The translations under genes were made by a program, and so were the position numbers. The notes below the pieces were generated by a model that did not search any database, was not told the DNA's origin, and saw only the letters and a list, made by a program, of their open reading frames with translations. A stretch of 64,000 nucleotides of DNA from Periplaneta americana (Eukaryota; Arthropoda; Insecta; Blattodea; Blattidae): positions 97,181,830-97,245,829 of the forward strand of contig NC_091131.1 of NCBI RefSeq assembly GCF_040183065.1, given 5' to 3'. Shown one piece after another: positions 43,511 through 54,817 of the stretch (position 1 is the stretch's first letter; each line of letters starts with the position of its first letter).

Positions 43511-43511
43511 G
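43451..43511. repeat. (AAT)n microsatellite
   Basis: About 20 uninterrupted AAT units. Confidence 0.95.
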
Positions 43512-44295
43512 TTGTAGCTCAACTAATGGGAGAGATATGGCACATATTTCATTGACAATAATATAAACCAATCCTTTTCGTAATTACATTTTAATTTACA
43601 ATTCCATTTACTTGTACAGTGAATGTAAAATATTAAATAATTAGATATAAATAAATAACATAAAGATAATAAATATGCACTACCATCATTATTATTTTCC
43701 TTTTACCACCATATTCATTACCATCACTATCACTACTATTAGACCAATTATTACACCAGTACCACCATTTTCACCTTTCGAATTAGTGCCCTTTATCATC
43801 AAAATGAACATCATTACTATTATTACAATCACTACCACCAGCTATGATTATTACAACAGTGATCACCTTGATCATTAATCCTTGACACAATTTAAGAAAC
43901 ACATCACAATCATCATCGTCGCCATCATCTTTAAAATGATTGAGTTCTTTGGTTCGGTCCGTTGTTATTGTTGTCATAAATTGCTGACCGTCCGAATGAT
44001 TATGTCGCATCTCGGTTCTCCCACCCGTTTCCCCTGGCCCCTCTGTTAACCCTTTGTAGCACGGTGGTTGTTCAGAAGAACCACCATTTTCTTTCTTTCT
44101 AAATTTTATGGCACAGATATTTCACATCTTGAGTATACATAGAGGTGCCATCTATGTTTTGATATTGTGTGCAGAGTTAAAATGTTGAAAAAAATTGATC
44201 GAAACTTTGTTATGAGCCATGAAATGAAAAAAAAAAAAAACATAAAAAAATAATTTGTGGTGCAAAGGTTTAAGGCTTGTGGCTGGCCGGTTTAC
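43512..44295. other. No gene; ATC/ATT-rich low complexity
   Basis: 43675-43920 is enriched for ATT, ATC and ACC triplets without a fixed unit. The rest has no support for coding. Confidence 0.5.
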
Positions 44296-44870
44296 AAGCA
44301 AACATTCTTATGGAGGCAGATAAAGTTATTTTTTCTTCCACCATGTTAATAATACCAAAGAAAGAGCTTAAACAAATTTTGGCCACTCGAACGCAATTAT
44401 GAGGCCATCCAGAAAGTAAGCTTCCCTGGGGCCGTTTACAGAAAGAAAATATAATTTCATGGAAAGATTTATTGGAACAGATACAGCAATTGTTGAACTA
44501 TTTTTCAACACATTTCCCGCCGGAATTAAGACATTTGCCATACTGTAGGATCAATAGAGAGGTTCCGATCTCAGGCGGCAGAGTTCTATGACACATAGAT
44601 ACAAAAGCTGACCCAATGGTATGACAAATGTCTCAATTCTGGTGGGGAATATGTTGAAAAATAGCTCAGTAATTTCTGTAACTGTTCCAATACATCTTTC
44701 CATGAAATTGTGTTTTCCTTATGTAAAAGGTCCCAGGGAAACTTACTTTCTGGACGGTCTCGTAATTGCGCTCGAGTGGCCAAAATTTATGTAAACATCT
44801 TTTGACATTATTAACATGGTGGAAGAAAAAAATTAACTTTTTTTACCTGCCTCCATTAGAATGTTTGCTT
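44296..44870. mobile_element. mariner-derived palindrome with about 250-bp arms
   Basis: 44296-44545 and 44622-44870 are inverted copies (AAGCAAACATTCT.ATGGAGG, CTTCCACCATGTTAATAAT, TTTTGGCCACTCGA.CGCAAT, CCAGAAAGTAAG.TTCCCTGG, TTTCATGGAAAGAT.TATTGG, GACATTTG.CATAC) around a 76-bp centre. The centre codes for the C-terminus of a mariner-like transposase. The arms are too long for standard mariner TIRs and probably arose by inverted duplication of the 3' flank. Confidence 0.8.
44560..44664 (+). pseudogene. mariner-like transposase C-terminus
   Basis: Reads RFRSQAAEFYDT-stop-IQKL then TQWYDKCLNSGGEYVEK-stop. The ending L..RYDKCLN..G.YVEK-stop is the usual C-terminus of mariner-family transposases. 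One internal TAG and only 34 codons remain. It lies at the centre of the palindrome. Confidence 0.8.
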
Positions 44871-46195
44871 GTTAGCTATTTCCTGAAACTATTTGGTGTT
44901 CGAAATTGGATTTCTACGTAATATTCTACAACCGTTTAAACAATTTAAAGAAAAGGGCCCCGATAAGTGTCACGTGATTTCCTCCGTTTTGATGACCCTG
45001 CGACATACAGTAACCACTCGGACTGGTATTCAAAAAATAGCGAAATTCCTTGAGCATGGAGATAGCATGCTGCAATGGGTAAGGCACATTGCTGATTCTT
45101 ACAGAAGAGAAGCGAGTCTCCACCTTCCTAACGGTTATCGAACCCTGATTCGCTGATTACGAAGGCTCAGAATCATGCTCTGTAACTTAACCTGAGTTAG
45201 AGAGATAATTTGTACATTTTCAAATATGCCCTGAGCGTTGTAATTTTGTACCTTTGAATACACAGCGTGAAACGAAATCATAATAAACCAAACTGACTGT
45301 AAATAATTAGAATATTAGTCATTGGCGTTGTGGGTGTACATTTACAAGGAAAAAGCTTAGAAGAACTATAGAACAGGTTTCAGGTTATTCCATTATACCC
45401 AGGCCTTTCTGTGGTATTTCAAAGGTTAGGAATTTTATGAGAAGCTAGGCTGTGTAGGTGTATTGCTACAACTTTTAGAACTTAATACGGAAAGAAAATC
45501 CTAGGGATGTAATGTAAAACCTCAGGCGTATGAAGGGTGTGTCGAGCTTTTAAGAATAACTTTATAATACAGACGCCAAATTTGTACTTTTTGACCACTT
45601 AACTCTGTAACTATTCCATATAACGCTTAATAAGACTTAAACGCGAAAAGATCAAGCACTCAGATAACAATAACGTTCAGTACCTATATCTAGCACAGAA
45701 TAAGTACTTGAGATCGGCTCGTCTTGTTTTAAATTTGGCCTTAAACGGTAACACTGTATTAGGGTAGCACTTCCTTCTATATCTACGAAAAAATAAAATG
45801 AAGCCGCTTTACATTTCAGCTATAATGTAACATTCATAATAGTCCTATAAAGTGATACAAGTGTCTCAAGGGTGTGGCGTAACGTTGGGCAAGTCTAGTA
45901 TTATTGTGTATTTTGCAATATTTAACACCCACATATTATAGATTATCATTTTATCCGTGACCAAAGGCAATTTGGTGCAAGTCCCGCTTATTACATACTA
46001 CTAACATTTCATTATAGGTTGTTACTCTGTGAGTATATGTAACAAATTAAGTTATTCAAACTTCGAAGCCTCGTGTCATATTTTAAAGAAAATAAATGTT
46101 ATACGTGGCGTGAAATTTCGAACGTAAGTGTTATGTTCCTAACAGAGGTGAAAGTCAAACAAGTCTCAAAGCGCATGCACCACACTGTAACATCA
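44871..46195. other. No recognisable gene
   Basis: An 87-codon plus-strand frame (44893-45156) has no known motif; its 3' half (AATGGGTAAGGCAC and GGTTATCGAACCCTG) resembles a tRNA-like head, so it may be an old SINE. Confidence 0.4.
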
Positions 46196-46280
46196 GTCAG
46201 CCGAGTGTTTTCATCTTCAATATCCAAAGTTCGAGGGTTCAAATCCTGAGGAGGGCGACAAAATCCTTAGCATGGTTTCC
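46196..46280 (+). repeat. Possible SINE head
   Basis: CAGCCGAGTGTTTTCATC and a good B box GAGGGTTCAAATCCTG (46235-46250). A box weak. Confidence 0.4.
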
Positions 46281-46571
46281 CATCGGAGGGAAATAAAGCT
46301 GCTTGTCCCTTGTCGTAGATTTAAGACACGTAATAAAACACTGTAAGTCAGTGGTTCCCACACGTTTTTGATCGCAGATCCCTTTCGACTAGAAAAAAGA
46401 TTCACGAATCATCAAATTAAATTAAATTAATCGCTAGATAAATATAGATATACATTTAATATCCCTCTATATTATTTTATATTCTGTAGCTACGTATTTA
46501 ACATCGATAATATATTTACAACTACATTAATTACAACACATAGCCATGAGTTCATAAAAGTGCAGTATTAG

Positions 46572-46753
46572 CACAGTCTAGTATATACAGTTACGAAGCT
46601 CAATACGTAGTAAATATGCATCCATAGATAGTTGCTGACCACTAGGATCGCTAATATCGCCTCATTACAGACAATACGAAATAGTACCGGCACAGTCTAT
46701 TGTTCCTAGCACCCTCACAACTCAAGCTTCGTGACTGTATATAATAGACTGTG
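46572..46753. mobile_element. 182-bp MITE, copy 2 (inverted relative to 20115-20295)
   Basis: Ends CACAGTCTAGTATATACAG and its inverse; internal GCTCAATACGTAGTAAATATG and TTCCTAGCACCCTCACAA match copy 1 in reverse. In copy-1 orientation the flanks read GTAATAC and CTAATAC, a 7-bp duplication with one mismatch. Nested in the hAT element. Confidence 0.85.
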
Positions 46754-46891
46754 GTATTACTATTTATAAACTTCGTGTATTGTTTTCAGCAATTACTGTA
46801 CATGCATAATTATAAAAAAAATTACTTTTAAATTGCTGATGTGAAGAGTGGTGTTGTTTCCTTGTCTCAGATCTCACCCGGTATGACTCCT

Positions 46892-47150
<259 letters not shown>

Positions 47151-47292
47151 TTTGGTTGATTCACCCCTTTTTAAATTCGCAGCACTGGGGTGTGATACAT
47201 GACAAGGTGATCGACTGGTTTCTGAATTTGTAGAACTGCCATTTCTATTGTCTTTTATTAGCTATCGATTCATTAAGACGACACTGTATAAT

Positions 47293-47470
47293 ACTTACTT
47301 AGTGGCTTTTAAGGAACCCGGAGGTTCATTGCCGCCCTCAAATAAGCCTGTCATTGGTCCCTATCCTGAGGAAGATTAATCCAGTCTCTATCATCATATC
47401 CCACCTCCCTCAAATCCATTTTAATATTATCTTCCCATCCACGTCTCGGCGTCCCCAAAGGTCTTTTATG
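47293..47470 (-). pseudogene. LINE family A 3' end, fused to another segment
   Basis: Minus strand reads PRRGWEDNIKMDLREVGYDD then RDWINLPQDRDQ, followed by the family-A 3' UTR and TAAGTAAGTA tail (plus strand TACTTACTTAG at about 47293). The coding sequence starts abruptly at KRPLGTPRR and is joined in frame to the 47471-47715 segment. Confidence 0.85.
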
Positions 47471-47715
47471 TGGTAGTGCCAGAGAATCAGTCCCATTCCG
47501 AGGCTTATTTTGAGGTTTCGTAACAAGCTGCTTTTTACGCTGATGGGTTGTTAGTCCTTCGCACAACTCCCAAGCTGGAGGACCACCCCTCATCGGCTGT
47601 CCGCGACTGCTTATTCAATATATTCGCAGCTACCCTCCATATCTGGAGGCCGTCTCCTCGATCCGCAACCTGACGATGCGCCATGCCGTGGTGATAGGGA
47701 TCCACAATACATGGA
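47471..47715 (-). repeat. Upstream LINE-like segment, chimeric with 47293-47470
   Basis: Minus strand: ATGGCGCATCGTCAGGTTGC, GAGGAGACGGCCTCCAGATA, GGTCCTCCAGCTTGGGAG and AAAAGCAGCTTGTTACGAAA. GC-rich. Encoded GPPAWELCEGLTTHQRKKQL resembles, to my recollection, sequence upstream of the endonuclease in the same LINE group, so this may be an element whose middle is deleted; that is inference. The alternative is two unrelated repeats that happen to adjoin. Confidence 0.45.
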
Positions 47716-47894
47716 CAATGTATAATATGAAAATTAAAATTATTCGTAATATTAAATTAATATTATGAAGTGATAATTATTCGCATATCATATATTATTA
47801 CGATGTACCAAAGTAGGCCTATATACGATATTTCCGTGCAGAAATTCTGCGTCATCATTATGATGATGGATAAGTGGAACAGAGAAAAATCTTC

Positions 47895-47964
47895 TCCTGC
47901 ACCGGGATTTGAACCCGGGTTTTCAGCTCTACGTGCTGACTCTCTATCCACTAAGCCACATCGA
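47895..47964 (-). pseudogene. tRNA-like cloverleaf (copy B, left arm)
   Basis: Minus strand: GTGGCTTAGTGGATAGAGAG (A box), loop region CACGTAGAGC, CCCGGGTTCAAATCCCGG (T arm with B box). The acceptor strands (TCGATGT / TGCAGGA) pair poorly. Pseudogene. Confidence 0.7.
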
Positions 47965-48126
47965 ATTCCCATCCTGATGTCGGATGTCAGTTTAAGTTCC
48001 ACATTTTGCCATTGCCACTGTGCCACTGTCATAATCTATGACTCAGTGCATGAGAGTAACCCATTAGAGGGAACCCAAGAGGTGGAACTTAAACTGAGAG
48101 GATTCAATCCGACATCGGGATGGGAA

Positions 48127-48197
48127 TCCGGTGTGGCTTAGTGGATAGAGCGTCAGCACGTAGAGGTGAAAACCTGGGTTCAAATCCCGGTGCCGGA
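48127..48197 (+). pseudogene. tRNA-like cloverleaf (copy B, right arm)
   Basis: TCCGGTG..TGCCGGA acceptor, GCTTAGTGGATAGAGC D arm, TCAGC-ACGTAGA-GGTGA anticodon arm with GUA at the anticodon position, CTGGGTTCAAATCCCGG T arm. C occupies position 33. Sister of 31199-31269. Confidence 0.7.
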
Positions 48198-49135
48198 GAG
48201 GATTTTTCTCCGTTTCACTCATCCATCATAATGTTATTCTGTTCGGAATCAAAGACACGTGGTTATTAACACACAGTCTAACACGAACACCTCACATAAG
48301 CCTGCTCGTACTGAATGAATAAAAAGTGACTTCACAACAAAAGTAGCGTTCTGCTTGCACAACAATGGACTCGCTTTTTTTTAAATACGTGTCAAAATTT
48401 ATTGCTAACTAAATAACATTGTCAATCAAATTTATTTTAAAATTAAGACATGAAGCCTAAGTCTTCGAGCACATTTACAAAAACTTATTCTTACACTGTT
48501 GTTCTCGAGAGAGAAAAAACTGCAAACATTTACATACACCAATCAGAAAAGAACTAACTAATAACTCGCCAGTCGCCACCCTCGCCAAGCGGACAAAAAT
48601 TTTCAATAAAATTGACTACCTTAACTGAAAAAAGGAAGTCGTGTTTTTTACAACAGCTCGAAGGCCAACTCACGCAAGGGTGTGATCTAGTCATCTACCC
48701 TTTCCGATATACTAACTTTCACAAGTACAGTCGCATACAGTACTGTACAATCACGTCGAGAAAAATTGTAGTATTATATGCTATTTATTTCAAAATATAT
48801 AGCTATTACCAACAGCGGATCCTCTGATAAGTGATCCCCAGGGATCCGCGGAGCACACTTTGGGAACCACTGCTGTAAGTGACAGAAGTTTCCAGACAAA
48901 ATTTGTTGTCATGTCTCCCCTAAACTTGACTAATTTCTTAATGTCGTTTTATATGAAGAGAAAATATATTGCATGCCCTTCATAAATTACTTCTCTCATC
49001 ATAGACCCATGGTCTCCATATGTAAACAAAAATAAAACATTCAGATCAACACAACTGTAGTTTCATTCGCAAAATTGGGAGACGTATTCTACGTGCCGTT
49101 GTATTCCTGATAAAGTGCAGAATGTATGTGCACCC

Positions 49136-49272
49136 AATTTGGTTAGTGTTCATGTTTCGCATGCATACGTTAAACATCTGTATTAGAGAACTCCTTGCAA
49201 TACTCTTAGTTTCTAGGCATCTATTTTGGTTAACGTCCATGTTTTGCATGAATATATTAGAACAGTGGTATT
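49136..49272. repeat. Two-unit tandem repeat, period about 76 bp
   Basis: TTTGGTTAGTGTTCATGTTT.GCATGCATA and TTAAACA..TGTATTAGAGAA recur as TTTGGTTAACGTCCATGTTTTGCATGAATA and TAGAACAGTGGTATTAGAGAA. Confidence 0.75.
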
Positions 49273-49418
49273 AGAGAATCTCACTTTGTTGAAATATTGT
49301 ATCCATTCGAATATAAGAAGACCCATTGTTTTCCAATGGTTTCTATAGAATTTGATATTTTAAGGTATCTTTGTTTATGAATTCATAGACAATCCATTAT
49401 TAACTATGGTTCTAAAAC

Positions 49419-49455
49419 AGCGGTTCTTAAACTGTATGTGTTCGAGGATCCCTTT
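49419..49455 (+). repeat. Orphan hAT-type left terminal repeat
   Basis: CAGCGGTTCTTAAACTGTAT followed by GAGGATCCC resembles hAT ends of the CAGNGGTTCTCAAACT type. The best right-end candidate, GGTTGCAAACTGTTG at about 50632-50646, matches poorly and has no duplicated flank. Confidence 0.4.
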
Positions 49456-50961
49456 TATATGTCATTTTACTGAACCCCTTAATATATTAACTTTATGAGG
49501 CAACTAAGCCAGGAGATAATGGGGTATGGTGGCCAGTTCCCTTCCTCTCCCATTGCATACATCGCTGATTAGCTACATATTACACTAATCAGATTTCAGA
49601 TATATACAAGCAATAAAATTGATCTTCCTCTGACACATATCGCCTGATAATAGTCGTAGCCTACACACCAGCCAGAATTTATGGCATGTTTATTTGGTAG
49701 AATGTTAAATATAGACAAAACTATTAATATCTTAATACTTATTTTGCAAATAATGATGTAATCTTACTCCAAATGGTTTAGGAACGAAGATATTTTAGTG
49801 TTGAAATATTTATTTCATATTTTCACATTCTGCCAAAATAAATTTAACTTTTTAAAAATTTTTTTTCATATTGTGTTGATCTCTAATCATAAAATACCGA
49901 TACGTCTAATAAATTTGAAAATTCATCGTGCGCTTTCATAACTTATCTGCAGCAAGTACAGCTTCTAGAAATTTATGCAACTGAATTAACTTCGAATCCT
50001 ACTTAAAACTAGCAGGAAAAGAGTAGGTTTGATGCGATACGTGGCTTGATGCAGGCTTTCTCAGAGCAAAATGATTTGTTCCGTCGCTTTCTTTCCGTAA
50101 TAGCCACATTATCGTCGCATCATCGTCTCGATACCTTTGATTAACTTTGTATTTAAAATAGAACGTTGAATAGAGAAGCATCATTACTAGCCTTGAAAGA
50201 CGACGTACGGAGATTGTTGCTAATGAATAAATAATCAACACTTAAGGTACAAGTTAGACGCAGTAACTGAAAAGGGAAACAGGATAGGTCGATAGCCTAT
50301 AGGAATGTAAGAGAGAGGGCAACGGTGAGAAATGTTCAATGCACGAGTGTCATTTAAATACTTAAAAACTCTACAAGAGCAGCAAACTAAGTGATAACAG
50401 GGAAATACAATTACGTTACATTAAGCTCTGCTGTGAAACCTTCAAGAGCAGAGTACACTTTTTTCGTCCACTGCCGTGTCGTTTTCTAAACAATTACGGA
50501 TGCAAAACTCCACAACCCGCTTTTAAACTCGGTTTACACTTTGTTAGAGATCAACAGGTTGAGGGCGTATGAATGAACACTCGAGTATCACGCAGCCGAA
50601 TCCAACGGGCCGTATGTCGCCTTGGGGGCAAGGGTTGCAAACTGTTGTTTAAGGTTGTAACGTAATAAGTGGACAAGGGTTGGCTTAACTGCTTGAGTGG
50701 ATGGAAGCTGCGGCTTCGATTTCGGATGGAAGTAAAGAATTTTTCTTCGTTACGATTTAAAATTGCTATAAAATAAATTCAGAATTATTTGCACAGAAAT
50801 CAAAACGGCTGGAACTTCAGTATGGTCACAGACACTATTTCCAGTGCAGCGAGTAAGAAAGCAAGAAGCTGTATCTCTCTGAAACCTATACGTCTTTGAT
50901 CTAATAGAAGACGGTATTCAGTGCGTCTGATGTCATTCATACCGAAAATAATATGATTGTG

Positions 50962-50963
<2 letters not shown>
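49456..50963. other. No recognisable gene
   Basis: 49493-49560 belongs to the interspersed repeat also seen inverted at 20325-20350. The 80-codon minus frame at 49999-50241 lacks motifs. A tRNA-like B box (GCGGCTTCGATTTCGG) lies near 50712. Confidence 0.4.

Positions 50964-51004
<41 letters not shown>
50964..51004. repeat. (AAT)n microsatellite
   Basis: About 13 TAA units directly upstream of the LINE family D fragment. Confidence 0.95.
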
Positions 51005-51005
<1 letters not shown>

Positions 51006-51034
51006 ATTAAGACTTCTGCTAATCCGGCCGGAGA

Positions 51035-51400
51035 GTGCCGAATTACCGAGAATACCTAAAAATGTCACTAAATTTCACAATGGACACACACAAGCGTGTG
51101 AGATGGACATACAGAATAAAAAATGAAGTTGTACTAGAAAGCATGGGTGAAGAAAGAATAATGCTGAAACTGATAAAGAAGAGAAAGAGGAATTGGCTGG
51201 GGCGCTGGCTGAGAAGAAACTGCCTACTGAAAGGAGTGGTGAACGTGAGAAAAGTTCGGGGCAGAAGAAAATATCAGATGATAGACGACTTTAAGATATA
51301 TAGACCATATACGGAGACTAAAAGAAAGGCAGAAAATAGGAGATATTGGAGAAAACTGGGTTTGCAGTGAAAGAACAGCCCTTGGTTAGAAATCTATGAA
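51035..51400 (+). pseudogene. LINE family D, reverse-transcriptase C-terminus
   Basis: A 111-codon frame reads RVRWTYRIKNEVVLESMGEE, RIMLKLIKKRKRNWLGRWLR, RNCLLKGVVNVRKVRGRRKY then QMIDDFKIY..Y.ETKRKAENRRYWRKLGLQ-stop. R..W..R..N..VL....E.R.L...I..R...W.GH.LRR..LL is the C-terminal signature of another insect LINE group. The sequence after the stop, AAAGAACAGCCCTTGGTTAGAA, recurs at 59575. 5'-truncated; the segment itself has no internal stop, so it may be comparatively young, but it is far too short to function. Confidence 0.8.
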
Positions 51401-51431
51401 TGAATTCTCACAACTCTTTGACGTAGAGATC

Positions 51432-51458
51432 TGTTTTTTTTTTTTTTTTTTTTTTTTG
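51432..51458. repeat. Poly(T) run
   Basis: About 26 T bases after the LINE D fragment. Confidence 0.9.
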
Positions 51459-51493
51459 TAACTGAAATTTCAGATTTTAAGTTGGCTTATTGT

Positions 51494-51895
51494 TAGGGAC
51501 CGGATTTTTATGTAATATCAAGGTGTGAAATATGTACATATTGAGGTGAGTGCCTCTATTACTTCCAAGGACGTTTTGTTTCATCCCGAAATATATCCTT
51601 TCTTGGGTAGGTTAAAATGCTTTTTAAATTTGTGTATTTCAAATTGTAAATTTCCTCAGAAGAAGTTTCTTTTTTTCCTTTTAGAGAATTAAAAATGAAT
51701 AAAACCGCTAAATATGTGGATTTATGTAATACCAAGCCATAATATGTTATGTGGGGTAAATATGTAAAAAATATGTAGTATCAAATTTTAATATATTAAT
51801 GGTAATTGCAAGATTCACAAAGATTTGTTATTTATATACGGTTATGTTGGAAGGAATACAATAACTTATGTAATTAGATAAAAATCCGGTCCCTA
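51494..51895. mobile_element. 402-bp hAT MITE with exact 8-bp TSD
   Basis: Ends TAGGGACCGGATTTTTAT (51494-51511) and its exact inverse (51878-51895). Target duplication CTTATTGT at 51486-51493 and 51896-51903. Interior AT-rich (many AAATATGTA phrases), non-coding. TAGGG ends with 8-bp duplications are usual for hAT MITEs. Confidence 0.93.
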
Positions 51896-51903
51896 CTTAT
51901 TGT

Positions 51904-54520
51904 TATAACAATAAGAAAATGATTCTTGGTGCGTTTTATAATGATTACAATACAAAACTAAGTTTTACGCAACTTCATCTTCAATCTGAATTTTTTTGAA
52001 TATTTCCTATTTTTTTAGATAATTTAAATGTTCATTTCTGTATATCATGTCAGTTATATGGGAGCAAAATAATTTATCACTTAACATGAAGCACTAAACA
52101 AAACTATCTATAATAATAAACGTTTTGCCAAAAATCATATATGGTTTACTCTGTATGTTCTAGAATAAATATGATTCTTCTAATTAAGTAGTAATAGGGT
52201 ATATTAAATTCAGTTTACTTTAATTCAATTATTAGTTATTTATTGTACTCAGATAATGGGTCCAACGATCAATGTTTTTAACTTTTACAACATAAAGATG
52301 ACCATATTTCTGACAAAGAAGTAAATCTGAAAATTTGAATGGAATTTTCCAGAGAGACCGTCTCAAAGTTTACCCCCAAATAATTTATTAGTGTCTTATG
52401 GAAAGGCCATCTTTGTATAAACCATTATTTAACAAGCAGAATCATATTTTGACTTCGGAACATGTAGGTTTATGTATCTCAGACGATGTAAAGTCAATTT
52501 CTTTAGAGTACACAGAAAATAATTATGATAAGGAAGACTTGAAATAATATATTGGCACTGTTGAAGTGATGTACGAATACCAACATGTCTCTGTGATGTT
52601 TAAGAAGTTATTTCAGTTCCGTGTAACTTCAGTTTCAACTGACGGCTTTATTCTATCGCGTTTCACATTTACATTCTTGTTACTGATTCTGTTATACCGG
52701 GCAAGAACTTAAATCTTGATACAATTTAACGCATGTTACTTTTATTGCGCAACAAAATTCCCTAATGGGATATCATATTGAGCTCTTTGTGATTTTAACT
52801 GACCTTGAATAGGACTGAGAAGAATTCCTTCTGTTTCCACACACAAGCACGTCAATGGCAGGAGTGACAGGGTGTAATAATCTTGAAAGAGATCCAAAAA
52901 GAGAAACTCGAGCCGGGAAAGACAACGAAGCGTTTTATTATTGCAGAGTACGGGTGGATTCCGAAATGACATTTGATAAGTAGAATAATTTCAGACCGGC
53001 CAATACTAAACAAAGATATTCTTATCCCTTGAATCTCGGCCATAACTGCTAAAATTCTTTTTAGCTGTTTTTTACCAGCATATTTCGGATGGAACCATAT
53101 ATAGAAAGAGAGAAGGAGAGCGCGAGAGAAAGAAAGACAGACCATATATAATAATACATCGGCGTGTCTTATGAAAAATTGCCGAGTCACTAATGGAGCA
53201 GTAATTACTTAGAAACTAATTAGCATAACAATTTCCATAGTTCAAAAACCCATCGCGATCTTGTACTCAGATTACGTAGATCTAGTTACGATACTACTCG
53301 TTTAGAAAACATCGACCCATTGCTGGTACAGAGAGGCCTTTTTTCTTGGCGATTGCCTCTTGTGAATTGAAGCGAACTGAAGTCAGTTGAATCTTACAGC
53401 TAGTTCTTCAGAACGAGTCTAATATATTATTCTCTGAGCATGTAACAAGACCCGATTCTATATAAAAGAAACTGTAACTTCAAACGGTCTGTAGCGCTTG
53501 ACTTTTTTGTAAGAGTTTCCAATTCTGTCAAAAATGATGGAGAGAGAGAAAGAGAGAGGGGAGAGTGAGAAGAAAGAATGAACGACTAAAATGGAAATGA
53601 TTAAAAACAAGTTAAAGTAAAAACTTTTTGAAAAGTAGTGGCCGCCATTTATTAACTGAAATCAGCTTTAGTGGACATGCCTCATCCATTTATACTGCTC
53701 TTTTTATATTATTTTCATTTTAAAATTAATAATCATCTAGTCTTTTTGTACACGTTTTAGAAGAGTCGAGAATCCTTATATAGAAGATGAAAGAAACGCT
53801 GCTTTGAATCACTTACTTCAAAATAACCACAACGTACCAATGCCGTTTGTTTCTTTCTCCTTTCACTTCGTTTCATTTGAGGATGGAATCGAAGATGAAC
53901 CTACGCAAATCGTACATCATTCCTAAGTGAGAATAAGATAAATCTGACAGCGCCGAAAACGTTATTAATTATGTATGACTTCCGGATACTCTGAGGCCTG
54001 TTGATGTATCTGTTGAGTACGCCGTCAAGGAGATGATATTCCTGTGCTGACAGAGTGATGACCTGGATATGTCAACAGTCACTCTTCGTATAAACAGACT
54101 CACAGACGTGCATTCATGAAAATTTTGTCCCGTGTATCTTATGGAAGACGTGAAGTCACGCATATTATAACACTTAACAGACATTTCCAGACAGCGGCGT
54201 CATCTATGAGGAAAGGAACACATGCATAATATCTCGACGCAATGCAGGATAGGAAAACTAACATTCTATTTGGAAATGATCAGTTAAAGATTTCTTACAG
54301 ATCGATTTAACTACAGGATCATCAATATAGCAGTTTGATGCTTAAGTAGGGTTCCCATAATGTAATTTAAAAAAATTGGACATTTCCAATTTTTTTACTT
54401 AAAAATCTAGGACTTTTGTAAAAAAAAGCGATAATAAAAACTGCAAATTTTTAAATAAACCCATCACATACGTCACAATCACATTTTAATCAAATTATAA
54501 AACTACATCCTAATATCCAA

Positions 54521-54521
<1 letters not shown>
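51904..54521. other. No recognisable gene
   Basis: The longest frame, 112 codons on the minus strand at 52852-53190, shows no motif and I do not recognise it. A possible hAT-like end (TAGGGTTCCCATAATG) lies at 54347. GAGAGAGA runs at 53110-53145 and 53540-53570. Confidence 0.45.
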
Positions 54522-54574
<53 letters not shown>

Positions 54575-54575
54575 T
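54522..54575. repeat. (ATT)n microsatellite
   Basis: About 17 ATT units, then TAC/TAT variants. Confidence 0.95.
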
Positions 54576-54637
54576 ACTACTATTACTATTAAAATACAAC
54601 TTCATAGGTACTGTAAAGAAGAGTGAAGATAATAATT

Positions 54638-54817
54638 TTAAGATACATTCAAATATTTCTCAGATTTATGAACGTGGCTGACTATGTTTGACCGACTACC
54701 ATGTGAAATGCAAAATCTAGAATTGCACAATGTACATTCCACATTATCATTCGCACCTTTGATGAATGAAAATTCTCTTCTGATGTTATCGTTTATACTG
54801 CATTTACGTTTCGACAT
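54638..54817 (-). pseudogene. hAT-type transposase N-terminus with zinc finger
   Basis: Minus strand from the second Met: MSKRKCSINDNIRREFSFIK then GANDNVECTLCNSRFCISHG, SRSNIVSHVHKSEKY. KRKC.F...L...FPFIK......V.C..C...F.I.HGG.SDI..H....KH is the well-known finger at the start of a widespread insect hAT-like transposase; ligands CTLC and H..VHKSEKY. The frame then ends (LNVS-stop), and the rest is absent: only a fragment of a protein that is normally 500 or more residues. A TAGGGTTCCCATAA end at 54347 may belong to the same element. Confidence 0.7.

Larger units (their letters stand above)
47793..48237. mobile_element. Fold-back element with two tRNA-like units (copy B)
   Basis: Left end TATTATTACGATGTACCAAA and GCAGAAATTCTGCGTC match copy A (30973). 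Both arms contain a tRNA-like unit, one on each strand (47895-47964 minus, 48127-48197 plus), plus flanking CGACATC.GGATGGGAAT and TGGA.AAGTGGAAC-like sequence, arranged as a palindrome around about 48045. The right arm loses similarity at about 48237, before the end repeat, so the element is truncated on that side. It lies within the hAT element at 46349-48872. Confidence 0.8.

Noticed and set aside
49419..50646. Complete hAT element from the CAGCGGTTCTTAAACT end
   Set aside because: The only right-end candidate (GGTTGCAAACTGTTG) matches poorly and the 8-bp flanks differ.
52852..53190. 112-codon minus frame, possible small gene
   Set aside because: No motif, no recognisable homology, and no supporting splice or start context; length is not exceptional for AT-rich DNA.
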